Positions 8,042 to 15,703 of a stretch of DNA of 64,000 nucleotides are shown here, one piece after another (the first letter of the stretch is position 1; the number at the start of each line of letters is the position of its first letter). Position numbers and translations under genes: made by a program. The notes beneath the pieces are model-generated. The model was not told the DNA's origin, ran no database searches, and saw nothing but the letters and a program-made list of their open reading frames with translations. This stretch comes from Microcella flavibacter. Lineage in GTDB: Bacteria; Actinomycetota; Actinomycetes; Actinomycetales; Microbacteriaceae. The DNA is taken from assembly GCF_012530535.1 (NCBI RefSeq), contig NZ_CP051299.1:2356001-2420000 (forward strand). Direction: 5' to 3'.

Positions 8042-9424
8042 GTGACCCGCACCCTGATCAAGAACCTCGCCCCCTTGCCCGATGGAACCGTGACCGTGGC
8101 CGGATGGGTCGAGACGGTGCGCGACCAGAAGAAGGTGCAGTTCGTCGTCCTGCGCGACGAGTCGGGCGCACTCCAGCTCGTGAACCCCGCGACGCGCGCG
8201 CTGGAGCTGGAAGGCGAGGCCATTTCTGGCCTCGCCCGCGACGCCAGCGCCGATGGGTCTCTGACCCATCGGACTCCGGAGGCCATCACCGAGGCCATCT
8301 CGGGCCTCGCCCACGGCACGATGGTGCGCGTCACCGGCGAGCTGAAGCACGACGAGCGCGTGAAGCTGGGCGGCATCGAGGTCAAGATCGCCGAGCTCGA
8401 GGTCGTCTCCGAGGCCCTGCCCGAGACCCCGATCGCCGACGACTCGAGCCTCGACAAGCGCCTCGACTGGCGGTTCCTCGACCTGCGCCGCCCCGAGGCC
8501 GCGCTGATCTTCCGCATCCAGACGACCTTCGAGCACGCGCTGCGCACCTACTGGGTCGACCGCGACTTCATCGAGATCCACACCCCGAAGCTCATGGCGA
8601 GCGCCTCCGAATCGCGCGCCGAGCTGTTCGAGCTCGAGTACTTCGACGGCAAGGCCTACCTCTCGCAGAGCCCGCAGTTCTTCAAGCAGATGGCGCAGCC
8701 CGCCGGCTTCGGCCGCGTGTTCGAGATCGCGCCGGCGTTCCGCGCCGACCCCTCGTTCACCTCGCGCCACGCGACCGAGTTCACCTCGATCGACGCCGAG
8801 TTCAGCTGGATCGACTCGCACGAGGACGTCATGGCGATGCACGAGGAGCTGCTCGCGGCCGCGTTCACCGCGGTCGTCGAGAAGCACGGGGCCGAGATCG
8901 AGGCGGCGTTCGGCGTCGAGCTCGCGGTGCCCGCGCTGCCCTTCCCGCGCATCCCGCTCGCCGAGGCGCACGAGATCGTGAAGGCCCGCGGCTACGAGGT
9001 GCCCCGCACCGACGGCGACCTCGACCCCGAGGGCGAGCGCCAGCTGTCGGCCCACGTGAAGGAGACCACGGGCCACGACTTCGTCTTCGTGACCGACTAC
9101 GCCAGCGGGATCCGGCCGTTCTACCACATGCGCCACGAGGGGGATGCGGCGGTCACGAACAGCTACGACCTGCTGTACAACGGCACCGAGATCTCCACCG
9201 GGGCCCAGCGCGAGCACCGGGTCGAGGTGCTCATCGAGCAGGCTCGGGAGAAGGGCCTCGAGCCCGAGGAGCTCGAGTTCTACCTCGACTTCTTCCGCTA
9301 CGGTGTCCCCCCGCACGGCGGCTTCGGCATGGGACTCGCGCGCGTGCTCATGCTCATGCTCGGCCTCGGGTCGATTCGCGAGACCACGTACCTCTTCCGC
9401 GGTCCGACGCGCCTGCTGCCCTAG
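8042..9424 (+). CDS. aspS: aspartyl-tRNA synthetase, archaeal/short type
   Basis: AspRS charges tRNA-Asp with aspartate. This 460-residue enzyme is the short archaeal-type form: it lacks the bacterial GAD insertion domain and has the class II motifs (FRIQTTFEHALRTYW, FRADPSFTSRHATEFTS, and the C-terminal GGFGMGLARVLMLMLG). Such enzymes are often non-discriminating and can also charge tRNA-Asn, but whether GatCAB is present is not visible here. The GTG at 8042 is preceded by a -10 box without a Shine-Dalgarno site. Residues about 58-95 hold an unusual insertion between the anticodon-binding and catalytic domains, built from two EAISGLA repeats and hairpin-forming DNA. Confidence 0.93.
   Translation: MTRTLIKNLAPLPDGTVTVAGWVETVRDQKKVQFVVLRDESGALQLVNPATRALELEGEAISGLARDASADGSLTHRTPEAITEAISGLAHGTMVRVTGELKHDERVKLGGIEVKIAELEVVSEALPETPIADDSSLDKRLDWRFLDLRRPEAALIFRIQTTFEHALRTYWVDRDFIEIHTPKLMASASESRAELFELEYFDGKAYLSQSPQFFKQMAQPAGFGRVFEIAPAFRADPSFTSRHATEFTSIDAEFSWIDSHEDVMAMHEELLAAAFTAVVEKHGAEIEAAFGVELAVPALPFPRIPLAEAHEIVKARGYEVPRTDGDLDPEGERQLSAHVKETTGHDFVFVTDYASGIRPFYHMRHEGDAAVTNSYDLLYNGTEISTGAQREHRVEVLIEQAREKGLEPEELEFYLDFFRYGVPPHGGFGMGLARVLMLMLGLGSIRETTYLFRGPTRLLP
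8213..8272 (+). repeat. hairpin-rich insertion within aspS
   Basis: Two consecutive perfect inverted repeats lie inside the gene. The first has a 9-bp stem (8213-8221 with 8228-8236); the second has a 10-bp stem (8250-8259 with 8263-8272) and a 3-nt loop. A degenerate copy of the first stem (gaggcc/ggcctc) follows near 8290-8310. The insert keeps the reading frame and encodes a duplicated EAISGLA. Confidence 0.75.
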
Positions 9425-9442
9425 GACCGTCCCGCGGGGCGA

Positions 9443-9462
9443 CATGGGGTGCGCTCCCCATG
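9443..9462 (+). terminator. probable aspS terminator hairpin
   Basis: A perfect 7-bp stem (CATGGGG/CCCCATG) with a 6-nt loop lies 19 bp after the aspS stop. Flanking GGGGCG and CGCCCC lengthen it imperfectly. There is no T-tract, as is common in GC-rich actinobacteria. Confidence 0.55.
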
Positions 9463-9521
9463 ACCCCGCCCCGTGAGGAGCGGTAACGTCGTCGCCGTAC
9501 CTGAGGGGGGATCGACGAACG

Positions 9522-9845
9522 ATGAGCGACATCCTGCTCGACCTGGAGCGGCTGCGAGAGGCGCGCACCGGTCTGCGGGCATCCATCGAGGCGTTCAGCG
9601 AGGCTGCGTCCTTCGCCGACGGCATCGAGCGAGCGATCGGTCGCCCCGATGATCGGGGGGCGCTGCGCGACAAGGCGCACGACTTCGAGGGCGCGTGGAA
9701 CGACAAGCGCGACGCGCTCGCCGAGAACCTGCAGAACATCGAGGAGCAGCTGACGTCGATCATCGACGGCTGGACGGAGTGGGATTCGCAGACCGCGGCC
9801 GATCTCGAGGGCGCCGTGAGCTCGACACCGGGCGGAGGGGCATGA
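9522..9845 (+). CDS. small helical protein, WXG100-like type VII secretion candidate
   Basis: This 107-residue protein is acidic and almost wholly helical, with tryptophans in FEGAWNDKRDAL and IIDGWTEWDSQ. Size, helix-turn-helix layout and the central tryptophan resemble ESAT-6/WXG100 or LXG-accessory proteins, but a strict WXG motif is absent, so the assignment is by general resemblance. It opens a five-gene cluster whose members overlap by ATGA or GTGA. Its stop overlaps the start of the next gene. No ESX ATPase (EccC) is in the window. It may act as a partner or chaperone of the larger protein that follows. Confidence 0.6.
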   Translation: MSDILLDLERLREARTGLRASIEAFSEAASFADGIERAIGRPDDRGALRDKAHDFEGAWNDKRDALAENLQNIEEQLTSIIDGWTEWDSQTAADLEGAVSSTPGGGA

Positions 9846-11125
9846 TGCGCTCCCCGAACCGCGGCTACGAGCTGCGCCGGCTCGAGGGCGAGTCGTACGA
9901 GATCTGGGAGCGCGGAGACCGGCTCGTGCAGCTCGGCGAGCAGATGGGGTCGACGGCCGACACCCTGCGCACCATCGGCGACTCCTCCGTGCACCGCTCG
10001 AAGGGCACCGAGAAGCTCGCCGAGATGGCGAGCGAGACGGCGACCGACCTCGCCGCCGCGGCGACCCGCTACGACCTCACCGGTCGCACGCTGCGCACCT
10101 ACGCCGCGGCGCTCGGCACGGCGCAGAACTGGATCCACCCGCGCATCGACGACATCGAGGCGGCCGAGCGCGCGTACGAGGCGGCGCAGGAGGCCCGCGC
10201 CGACGCCGTCTCGGCGCACGACCGGCTCGAGAGCGTGCTGCCGTGGGAGGACGAGCCGACCGATCAGCAGCGCGCCTCGACCGACGCCGACGTGTCCCAG
10301 GCGACCACCGCCCTCACGCTCGCACAGGAGAATCGCGACGAGTTGTGGGAGCAGTTCGAGACCCGGTTCAGCACGTGGTCGGACGCCTACGACGACGCCG
10401 TGGACGGCATTCAGAACGCGATGGACACCGCCGACAACAACGACGGCTTCTGGGAGTTCATCGACAATGCCCTCGACGTGGTCGCGGTCGTGCTGCTGGT
10501 CTTGACGGTTCTCGCGCTGATCATCGGAGCTCCGATCGCGGGACTGCTGGGAGCGATCATGCTCGGCCTCGCGGCCCTCGTGCTCGCGCTCAATCTTCTG
10601 AAGCTCGCCTTCGGACGCGCCACGCTGAGCGACGTCGCCTGGGCGGCTGTCGGCCTGCTGCCGTTCGGCCTCGGGCGCATCCTCTCACGCGGCGCTCCCC
10701 TACTGTCTGCCGTCATGCGCACCAGTCGCGGCGCCATCACGCAGGCAATCCGATCGAGTCTGCCAGCATTTCGGCTGCACCGGTGGAGCACCTGGGGGAC
10801 GCCGTGGAACTGGCTCCGCGCTCCCGCGCACGCCCGTGCGGCAGCTCCTCATCCAGGAGTCTTCGTCAATCCCTTCCGCTCGATGGCGAACGGCGGGGCG
10901 CAGCTGCAGCAGATGCAGCGCTTCGCCGCCGGCCTGCGGACGTCCCCGTGGAGCGAGCTCGCGGAAGTGAGACAGGTCGCGGCCGTCGTCGACGCGGCCC
11001 GGCCGACAGTGGCCCAGGCCGCCGTGAACGTCGGCTCTTGGTCGACATTCTTCGCTCTCGACGTGAGCGACATCGCGGGCGTGCCGCCGGACATCCCGTT
11101 GCTCGACGAAGTGCGAGTCCCGTGA
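9842..11125 (+). CDS. putative type VII-secreted or membrane-associated large protein
   Basis: This 427-residue protein begins with about 150 residues of helical, coiled-coil-like sequence (RLEGESYEIWERGDRLVQLG), as in putative T7SS-secreted proteins. A second helical region and a strongly hydrophobic stretch follow (residues about 210-270, VVAVVLLVLTVLALIIGAP and LLGAIMLGLAALVLALNLL). The C-terminal third (HRWSTWGTPWNW onward) is not recognised and could be an effector domain or a cargo. The ATG at 9842 overlaps the preceding stop; the upstream open frame is antisense-like filler. Together with the small helical protein before it, this looks like an effector/partner pair, but no toxin fold was identified. 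Confidence 0.65.
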   Translation: MMRSPNRGYELRRLEGESYEIWERGDRLVQLGEQMGSTADTLRTIGDSSVHRSKGTEKLAEMASETATDLAAAATRYDLTGRTLRTYAAALGTAQNWIHPRIDDIEAAERAYEAAQEARADAVSAHDRLESVLPWEDEPTDQQRASTDADVSQATTALTLAQENRDELWEQFETRFSTWSDAYDDAVDGIQNAMDTADNNDGFWEFIDNALDVVAVVLLVLTVLALIIGAPIAGLLGAIMLGLAALVLALNLLKLAFGRATLSDVAWAAVGLLPFGLGRILSRGAPLLSAVMRTSRGAITQAIRSSLPAFRLHRWSTWGTPWNWLRAPAHARAAAPHPGVFVNPFRSMANGGAQLQQMQRFAAGLRTSPWSELAEVRQVAAVVDAARPTVAQAAVNVGSWSTFFALDVSDIAGVPPDIPLLDEVRVP

Positions 11126-12030
11126 TCGCTCCGGAAGCCGTCCTCGGAGGGCAGAGCCGTTCGACGAACCGCGGCATGGCCGCCGCTGCCGTGACCCTGC
11201 TCACTCCGGCGGCCGTGCTGATCGCCTACCTCGTCGGCTCGCTCGCGCTCACGGGGGCACAGGTGATCGACGATCGGCCGCCCGTCTGGCGTCCGGTCGT
11301 GGACTGGCCTGTCTTCACCGTGAGCCCGTGGATCACCGTGCTGCTCGCGGTGGGCGCGCTCGCCTCAGTGGTCCATCAGGCGCGCCGCGCCACCGTTACC
11401 CGAGCGCTCGTCCTCACCACGCTGCTCGGATGGGCAGCGGCATCCGCAGGCTCCTCGTGGTTCTTCGCTCTCGCCCTGCCCCCTGCCGCGCTGGTCGGCT
11501 CACCCCTTCTGGGCCGCAGCGATCACCTGATTGCGGCCGGCATAGGGGTGCTCGTCATCGCCGTACTCATCGTGCGCCTCGTAACGGTGGGGCGGTCGCA
11601 TGACCGACTGGTGCGGGCAGGGCTGCTCGGCTCCGGGGTGCTCCGCACTCCCGACGATTGGGACCCTCGAGCCGCCTTCACCCTCGACGCGCCGGTGCAC
11701 TGGCACCGGATCGGTTCGGAGGTGCTGCCGCCGCACGTGAACTCGTCGAGCGAGGCTCCGGTCTCGTTTCTGCTCGCAGGATCGTCGGTCGACCGGGCAC
11801 CGAGCGCGTCCGGCGAAGAGTTCGTGGTCTCGAGCGGGACTTCGGTCGAGCGCTCGGTCGCTCGCACCGACGACGTGATCGCGGTGTCGTACGTCTTCTC
11901 ACGGAACCGCGGCGATGACACCCGGCTCGACGCGATCATCCGCCCGTCCAGCATGCGTTCACCCGGCGAGGTCGACGCGCTCGTCGCGACGGCTGACACG
12001 ATCGCGGGCACGTTCCGATGGCGCACGTGA
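11122..12030 (+). CDS. four-helix membrane protein with extracytoplasmic C-terminal domain, family unknown
   Basis: This 302-residue protein starts at a GTG overlapping the previous stop (GTGA). Four membrane helices fill residues 20-155 (for example LLTPAAVLIAYLVGSLALTG and LIAAGIGVLVIAVLIVRLV). The C-terminal 140 residues form a soluble domain (APVHWHRIGSEVLPP ... VSYVFSR) that ends ADTIAGTFRWRT. That ending recurs in neighbouring genes and resembles the closing strand and helix of LpqN/PsbP-like lipoprotein domains; this is inference. Its layout matches the protein at 12114-13064, so the two are probably paralogues. Confidence 0.65.
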   Translation: MIAPEAVLGGQSRSTNRGMAAAAVTLLTPAAVLIAYLVGSLALTGAQVIDDRPPVWRPVVDWPVFTVSPWITVLLAVGALASVVHQARRATVTRALVLTTLLGWAAASAGSSWFFALALPPAALVGSPLLGRSDHLIAAGIGVLVIAVLIVRLVTVGRSHDRLVRAGLLGSGVLRTPDDWDPRAAFTLDAPVHWHRIGSEVLPPHVNSSSEAPVSFLLAGSSVDRAPSASGEEFVVSSGTSVERSVARTDDVIAVSYVFSRNRGDDTRLDAIIRPSSMRSPGEVDALVATADTIAGTFRWRT

Positions 12031-12048
12031 TCGACGAACGGAGCGCCC

Positions 12049-12117
12049 ATGACGACCGCTGACGGCGTCGTCGCGATACCCGACAGCATCGCCGCCTCCT
12101 TCCGCTGGAGGTCGTGA
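12049..12117 (+). CDS. 22-residue ORF matching the C-terminus of its neighbours
   Basis: The tiny reading frame encodes a 22-residue peptide ending DSIAASFRWRS. It matches the last residues of the proteins before (DTIAGTFRWRT) and after (DTIAETFRWR). Its TGA overlaps the GTG start of the next gene, as at the other junctions in this cluster. It is either the remnant of a lost paralogue or a coupling peptide that keeps ribosomes moving to the next start. Confidence 0.45.
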   Translation: MTTADGVVAIPDSIAASFRWRS

Positions 12118-13064
12118 TCGTCGACCCGCCCTTCATCCTGCGGGACCGCGCTTATTGGCCGCTCGTCGCCGTCATCGGTATCTGCACGATCGGCCTCACT
12201 GTCATCGGCATCGGATTCGGCATTCTGTCGAGCATGCTCTCGGGCGGTCAGATCACCGAGGTCCAGCGTCCGACTCGCAGCGCGATCGTCCCGTGGCCGT
12301 TCGTCACGCCTCCCGCGCTCCTGACGATCGTGGCGGCCGCGCTCGCTCTGGGGGCGAGCATCCTCCTCGCGGCGCGCACGTCCGTTCGCACCTCCGGATT
12401 CCTGACCACGACTTTCGGCTGGTCGCTCGCAGGCATGCTCGGCGCCGGGGCGCTCGCGGTCGCTTTCCCGAACGCGCGCGTCGGCGGATCCGCCCTGATT
12501 CCCGGTCTCTCCGACCACGCCATCGGCGCCGCGGGATTCGCGCTCGGGGCCGTGACGTCGATCCTCGGGCAGACCCGCCTGCAAACGGGGTACACGGCTG
12601 CGCGCGCTGCGGGTCTGAATCCGGCGTTCTTCCCGATCGTCCCCCCGCAGGGCGCTTCGCTCGTGCCGGAGCTCCACATCGAGGCTCCGCCGATGTGGCG
12701 GTGGATCCTCCACGACGGGCGGCCTGCGATCGCGCGCACGGACGATCGTCCCGCGCCGATGCGGATCGTCGTGCCGGACCGGGACGCGCCCCCGTTATCC
12801 GACCCCGCGCCGACGGCAGCGGCCGTCAACGGAGCACCGACCCGACGCGAGATCATCACCGACTCCTCAGGAGGCACGATCATGCGATACCGGTACCAGG
12901 CGAAGATCGACGAGCCGGAAAGAGTGATAGAGATTCACATCACCGCGACCTCCGACCGCCACTCGATGCAGGCCTACCGCGACTGCGCCGACTTGATCGC
13001 CGGCAGCGTGCGATGGACGGCGGTGCTTGCCGAGAAGCGCAGACGACCGTGGTGGCGCCGATGA
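12114..13064 (+). CDS. four-helix membrane protein with C-terminal domain, paralogue of the preceding gene
   Basis: This 316-residue protein has four membrane helices in residues 12-165 (VAVIGICTIGLTVIGIGFGI, LLTIVAAALALGASILLAA and others), then a soluble part (ELHIEAPPMWRWILHDG) and a C-terminal segment RVIEIHITATSDRHSMQAYR followed by CADLIAGSVRW, the cluster's shared ending. A short basic tail (KRRRPWWRR) follows. The start is a GTG. Function unknown; the layout copies the protein at 11122-12030. Confidence 0.65.
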   Translation: MIVDPPFILRDRAYWPLVAVIGICTIGLTVIGIGFGILSSMLSGGQITEVQRPTRSAIVPWPFVTPPALLTIVAAALALGASILLAARTSVRTSGFLTTTFGWSLAGMLGAGALAVAFPNARVGGSALIPGLSDHAIGAAGFALGAVTSILGQTRLQTGYTAARAAGLNPAFFPIVPPQGASLVPELHIEAPPMWRWILHDGRPAIARTDDRPAPMRIVVPDRDAPPLSDPAPTAAAVNGAPTRREIITDSSGGTIMRYRYQAKIDEPERVIEIHITATSDRHSMQAYRDCADLIAGSVRWTAVLAEKRRRPWWRR

Positions 13065-13630
13065 CCGCCCCACCCACGGGCTACCACCTGCTCGTGCCGC
13101 CCGGCTGGCGGCGCTTCACCGCCGACCTCGAGGGCAAGAAGCAGCTCATCGCGCTCGCCTCCGAGAAGCTCAAGCCGCTCGGCCGCCCCGACCTCGACGC
13201 CGAGGTGCGAACGATGATCGAGCAGCAGTGGAGCAGGCTCGCGAGCCTGCGCGCCGACGGCGTGTACATGCCCGGCGACGACGAGGACCTGCCCGTCACG
13301 CCCATGACTCTGGCGGTGCTGCGGCAGGTCGCGCGCCCCGGCACGACCTTCGCCGACCGGGTGCAGGAGCTGGCCCGCACCGCGCCGACCCCGATCGAGA
13401 CGCCCCTGGGGGTCGTGCACCGGTGGGAGACCTCCGAGCGCTCCATGGGCGAGCTCGAGGGGTCGAGCGCGCGCATCGTGGGCTACGGCATCCCGGTGCC
13501 GGGCGAGCGGCCCGATCGCGGCGCGGTGCTGCTGGTGAGCATCCCGTACCCCAACGATGCCGACCGCGAGATCGTCGACGCCCTCGTCGAGCTCGCCGAC
13601 ACGATCGCGGAGACCTTCCGATGGCGATGA
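13061..13630 (+). CDS. soluble protein with the shared FRW ending, function unknown
   Basis: This 189-residue protein has no signal peptide or membrane helix. It opens GYHLLVPPGWRRF, has a middle helical part, then an apparent beta-rich domain (LGVVHRWETSERSM, IVGYGIPVPGERPDR, VLLVSIPYPNDA) and ends ADTIAETFRWR. It looks like the cytosolic, single-domain version of the C-terminal part of its membrane-bound neighbours. The ATG at 13061 overlaps the previous stop. Confidence 0.65.
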   Translation: MTAPPTGYHLLVPPGWRRFTADLEGKKQLIALASEKLKPLGRPDLDAEVRTMIEQQWSRLASLRADGVYMPGDDEDLPVTPMTLAVLRQVARPGTTFADRVQELARTAPTPIETPLGVVHRWETSERSMGELEGSSARIVGYGIPVPGERPDRGAVLLVSIPYPNDADREIVDALVELADTIAETFRWR

Positions 13631-14235
13631 CCCTGCAGTACGCGCTCGACCTCGACCACCGGCTGTGGCTGCCGGTGCCGCTGGCCTTCCCCTGGAACGA
13701 GTACGCCTCGGCCGAGGAGTGGGCCACCGCGATCGCCGAGGGGATGCTCGCCGAGGTCGACCCGTCGATCCAGGCCGCCCGCCCGGAGCTCGACGCCGCG
13801 CAGCGCCGCGAGCTGCTGCGCGCCACCGCGCTCGCCACCGCCGTCGCCGAGCCGCCGCTCGACGCGGTGTCGGAGCGCTTCTGGCTGCTGCCCCGCGAGG
13901 GCCGCGAGGCCGTCGTGCACCTCTACGTCTCCGACTACGAGGGCGGCACCACGCACGACGACCTCGCGGCGATCGCCGTCGCCGGCGTCGGCGGGGTGCT
14001 GCACGGCATCGAGATGACCCCCGGCACCGGCTTCGACGTCGCGGCGCGGGCCCTCGTGCTGCTCGAGACCACGACGCCGCCCGTCGTGGTGACGCGCCTC
14101 ATCGGCATCGCCGAGCAGGCCGTCGCCGTGCTCGAGCTCATCCACCCCGACCCCTCGGCCGTGGCCGAGGTGCTGCCGGCCATGGAGCCGCTGTTCGCGA
14201 GCATCCGGATGCGCCGGACGCCCGAGCCGCGCTAG
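13621..14235 (+). CDS. soluble protein closing the T7SS-like cluster, function unknown
   Basis: This 204-residue protein overlaps the previous gene by 10 bp. A GGAG sits 8 nt before the ATG at 13621; a second ATG at 13627 would give the ATGA overlap seen elsewhere in the cluster. The sequence (WLPVPLAFPWNEYASAEEW, GREAVVHLYVSDYEG, GIEMTPGTGFDVAARAL) resembles that of the preceding protein only in general layout, and its end (LFASIRMRRTPEPR) is a weaker form of the shared C-terminus. No known domain was recognised. Confidence 0.6.
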   Translation: MAMTLQYALDLDHRLWLPVPLAFPWNEYASAEEWATAIAEGMLAEVDPSIQAARPELDAAQRRELLRATALATAVAEPPLDAVSERFWLLPREGREAVVHLYVSDYEGGTTHDDLAAIAVAGVGGVLHGIEMTPGTGFDVAARALVLLETTTPPVVVTRLIGIAEQAVAVLELIHPDPSAVAEVLPAMEPLFASIRMRRTPEPR

Positions 14236-14257
14236 CGGGCCCCGGAGCGCCGGCGGG

Positions 14258-14617
14258 TCAGAGGGTGAAGTCGGGCCGGATGCTCCAGCCCGTGTACTCC
14301 TCGAGCGTCGCGAGCAGCGTCAGCGCCTGCAGGCGGGCGTGGTCGTCGCTCACGGTCGAGTAGACGTCGATCGCGAGGGGCGGCGGCTCGCCGAACTTGG
14401 GGATCTCGATCTCGACCCAGGCGCCCTCGGCGAGCGGCACCTGCGGGCGCATGGTGCGCTGGTTCTCGACGGGGCGGTCGACGGCGAGGGCGACGATGGC
14501 GAGGGCATCCAGCTTGGTGACGGCGCTGCGCACCACGATCGTGGCGCAGTACTCGACCGGCTGGGGTGAGCGGGGCCCCAGGCGGGAGAGGAATCGGCTG
14601 GCGTCGAATCGCGACAT
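14258..14617 (-). CDS. hypothetical protein linked to the T7SS-like cluster
   Basis: This 119-residue protein is convergent with the cluster at 9522-14235. It has a beta-rich middle (PVEYCATIVVRSAV, GAWVEIEIPKFGEPPPLAIDVY) and ends TGWSIRPDFTL. No signal peptide or membrane helix is seen, and no family was recognised. A TAGCGT box lies 9 nt before the ATG on the minus strand, so it has its own probably leaderless promoter. Confidence 0.55.
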   Translation of the reverse strand: MSRFDASRFLSRLGPRSPQPVEYCATIVVRSAVTKLDALAIVALAVDRPVENQRTMRPQVPLAEGAWVEIEIPKFGEPPPLAIDVYSTVSDDHARLQALTLLATLEEYTGWSIRPDFTL

Positions 14618-14671
14618 CGTGCGTTCACGCTAGGGCGCGAATCTGGGGGGATGCCGCGCGCACGATGCACG

Positions 14672-14688
14672 GAATACTCCCGGTATTC
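14672..14688 (+). promoter_or_regulatory. inverted repeat, probable operator of the quinone-detoxification pair
   Basis: GAATAC and GTATTC form a perfect 6-bp inverted repeat with a 5-nt spacer, about 47 bp before the dioxygenase start. A MarR-type repressor is the usual regulator of such gene pairs, but no repressor gene is in the window. Confidence 0.45.
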
Positions 14689-14734
14689 GATGCGTTTGCA
14701 TGGATATCATCGACGGCGTCGACAGGAGAGCACC

Positions 14735-15703
14735 ATGACCGCCACCACCGAGGGCCTGCACCACGTCACCGCGATCGCGGGCGACCCCCAGAAGAACATC
14801 GACTTCTACATCCGCGGCCTCGGCCTGCGGCTCGTCAAGAAGACCGTCAACTTCGACGACCCCGGCACCTATCACCTCTACTACGGCGACGAGGCGGGCC
14901 GGCCCGGCAGCCTGATGACCTTCTTCCCGTGGCGGGGCGTCGCCCCCGGCCGCGTCGGCGCCGGCCAGTCGACCTCGACCGCCTTCAGCGTTCCCGCCGG
15001 CTCGCTCGGCTGGTGGCACCAGCACTTCGGCGACCTCGGCTTCGACCCGCGCATCACCTCGACCTCGAGCACCGAGGAGCGCCTGCTCGTCAGCGACCCC
15101 GACGGTCTGCAGATCGAGCTCGTCGCCACCCACGCCGACGACCCCCGCGACCCCTGGGACTCGGCGAGCGTGCCCGCCGAGCACGCCATCCGCGGTCAGC
15201 ACTCGAGCGTGCTCACCGTGCGCGACGCCGAGCGCACCGTCGGCCTCATGGTGAACGACCTCGGGATGCGCGTGGTCGAGCAGGAGGGCAACCGCACCCG
15301 CCTCGCCGCCGGCGACGGCGCCCCCGGCACCCTCGTCGACGTGCACGCCTCGAGCCTCGCCCCCGCGGGCCTGACCGCCGGAGGCACCGTGCACCACATC
15401 GCCTTCCGGGTGCCCGACCAGGCCACCCAGCAGCTGTGGCGCGACGAGCTCGCGAGCAAGGGCCACCAGGTCACCGAGATCCTCGACCGGCAGTACTTCA
15501 CGAGCATCTACTTCCGCGAGCCGGGCGGCGTGCTCTTCGAGATCGCCACCGACACCCCCGGCTTCGACATCGACGAGCCGCTGCTCGAGCTCGGCCGCTC
15601 GCTCAAGCTGCCGCCGTGGCTCGAGCCCTCGCGCGAGGCGATCGAGGCGCGCGTGATCCCGGTCGCGCTGCCGGAGGAGAACAACCCGGAGGTGGCGGCA
15701 TGA
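14735..15703 (+). CDS. ring-cleaving dioxygenase of the VOC superfamily (MhqO-like)
   Basis: This 322-residue protein has two glyoxalase/VOC modules. The first begins GLHHVTAIAGDPQKNIDFY and the second around GQHSSVLTVRDAERTVGLM. Metal ligands of the second module are visible in TVHHIAFRV and FREPGGVLFEIATD. In Firmicutes such proteins (MhqA/E/O) open hydroquinone or catechol rings and respond to quinones. The start has a good GGAGAG ribosome-binding site. The next gene, a hydrolase, overlaps by ATGA, matching the MhqO-MhqD pairing. The substrate here is inferred only from this pairing. Confidence 0.85.
   Translation: MTATTEGLHHVTAIAGDPQKNIDFYIRGLGLRLVKKTVNFDDPGTYHLYYGDEAGRPGSLMTFFPWRGVAPGRVGAGQSTSTAFSVPAGSLGWWHQHFGDLGFDPRITSTSSTEERLLVSDPDGLQIELVATHADDPRDPWDSASVPAEHAIRGQHSSVLTVRDAERTVGLMVNDLGMRVVEQEGNRTRLAAGDGAPGTLVDVHASSLAPAGLTAGGTVHHIAFRVPDQATQQLWRDELASKGHQVTEILDRQYFTSIYFREPGGVLFEIATDTPGFDIDEPLLELGRSLKLPPWLEPSREAIEARVIPVALPEENNPEVAA

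Noticed and set aside
8213-8272. Intrinsic terminator inside aspS
   Set aside because: The stems lie within an intact reading frame that continues to the normal C-terminus, and no T-tract follows.
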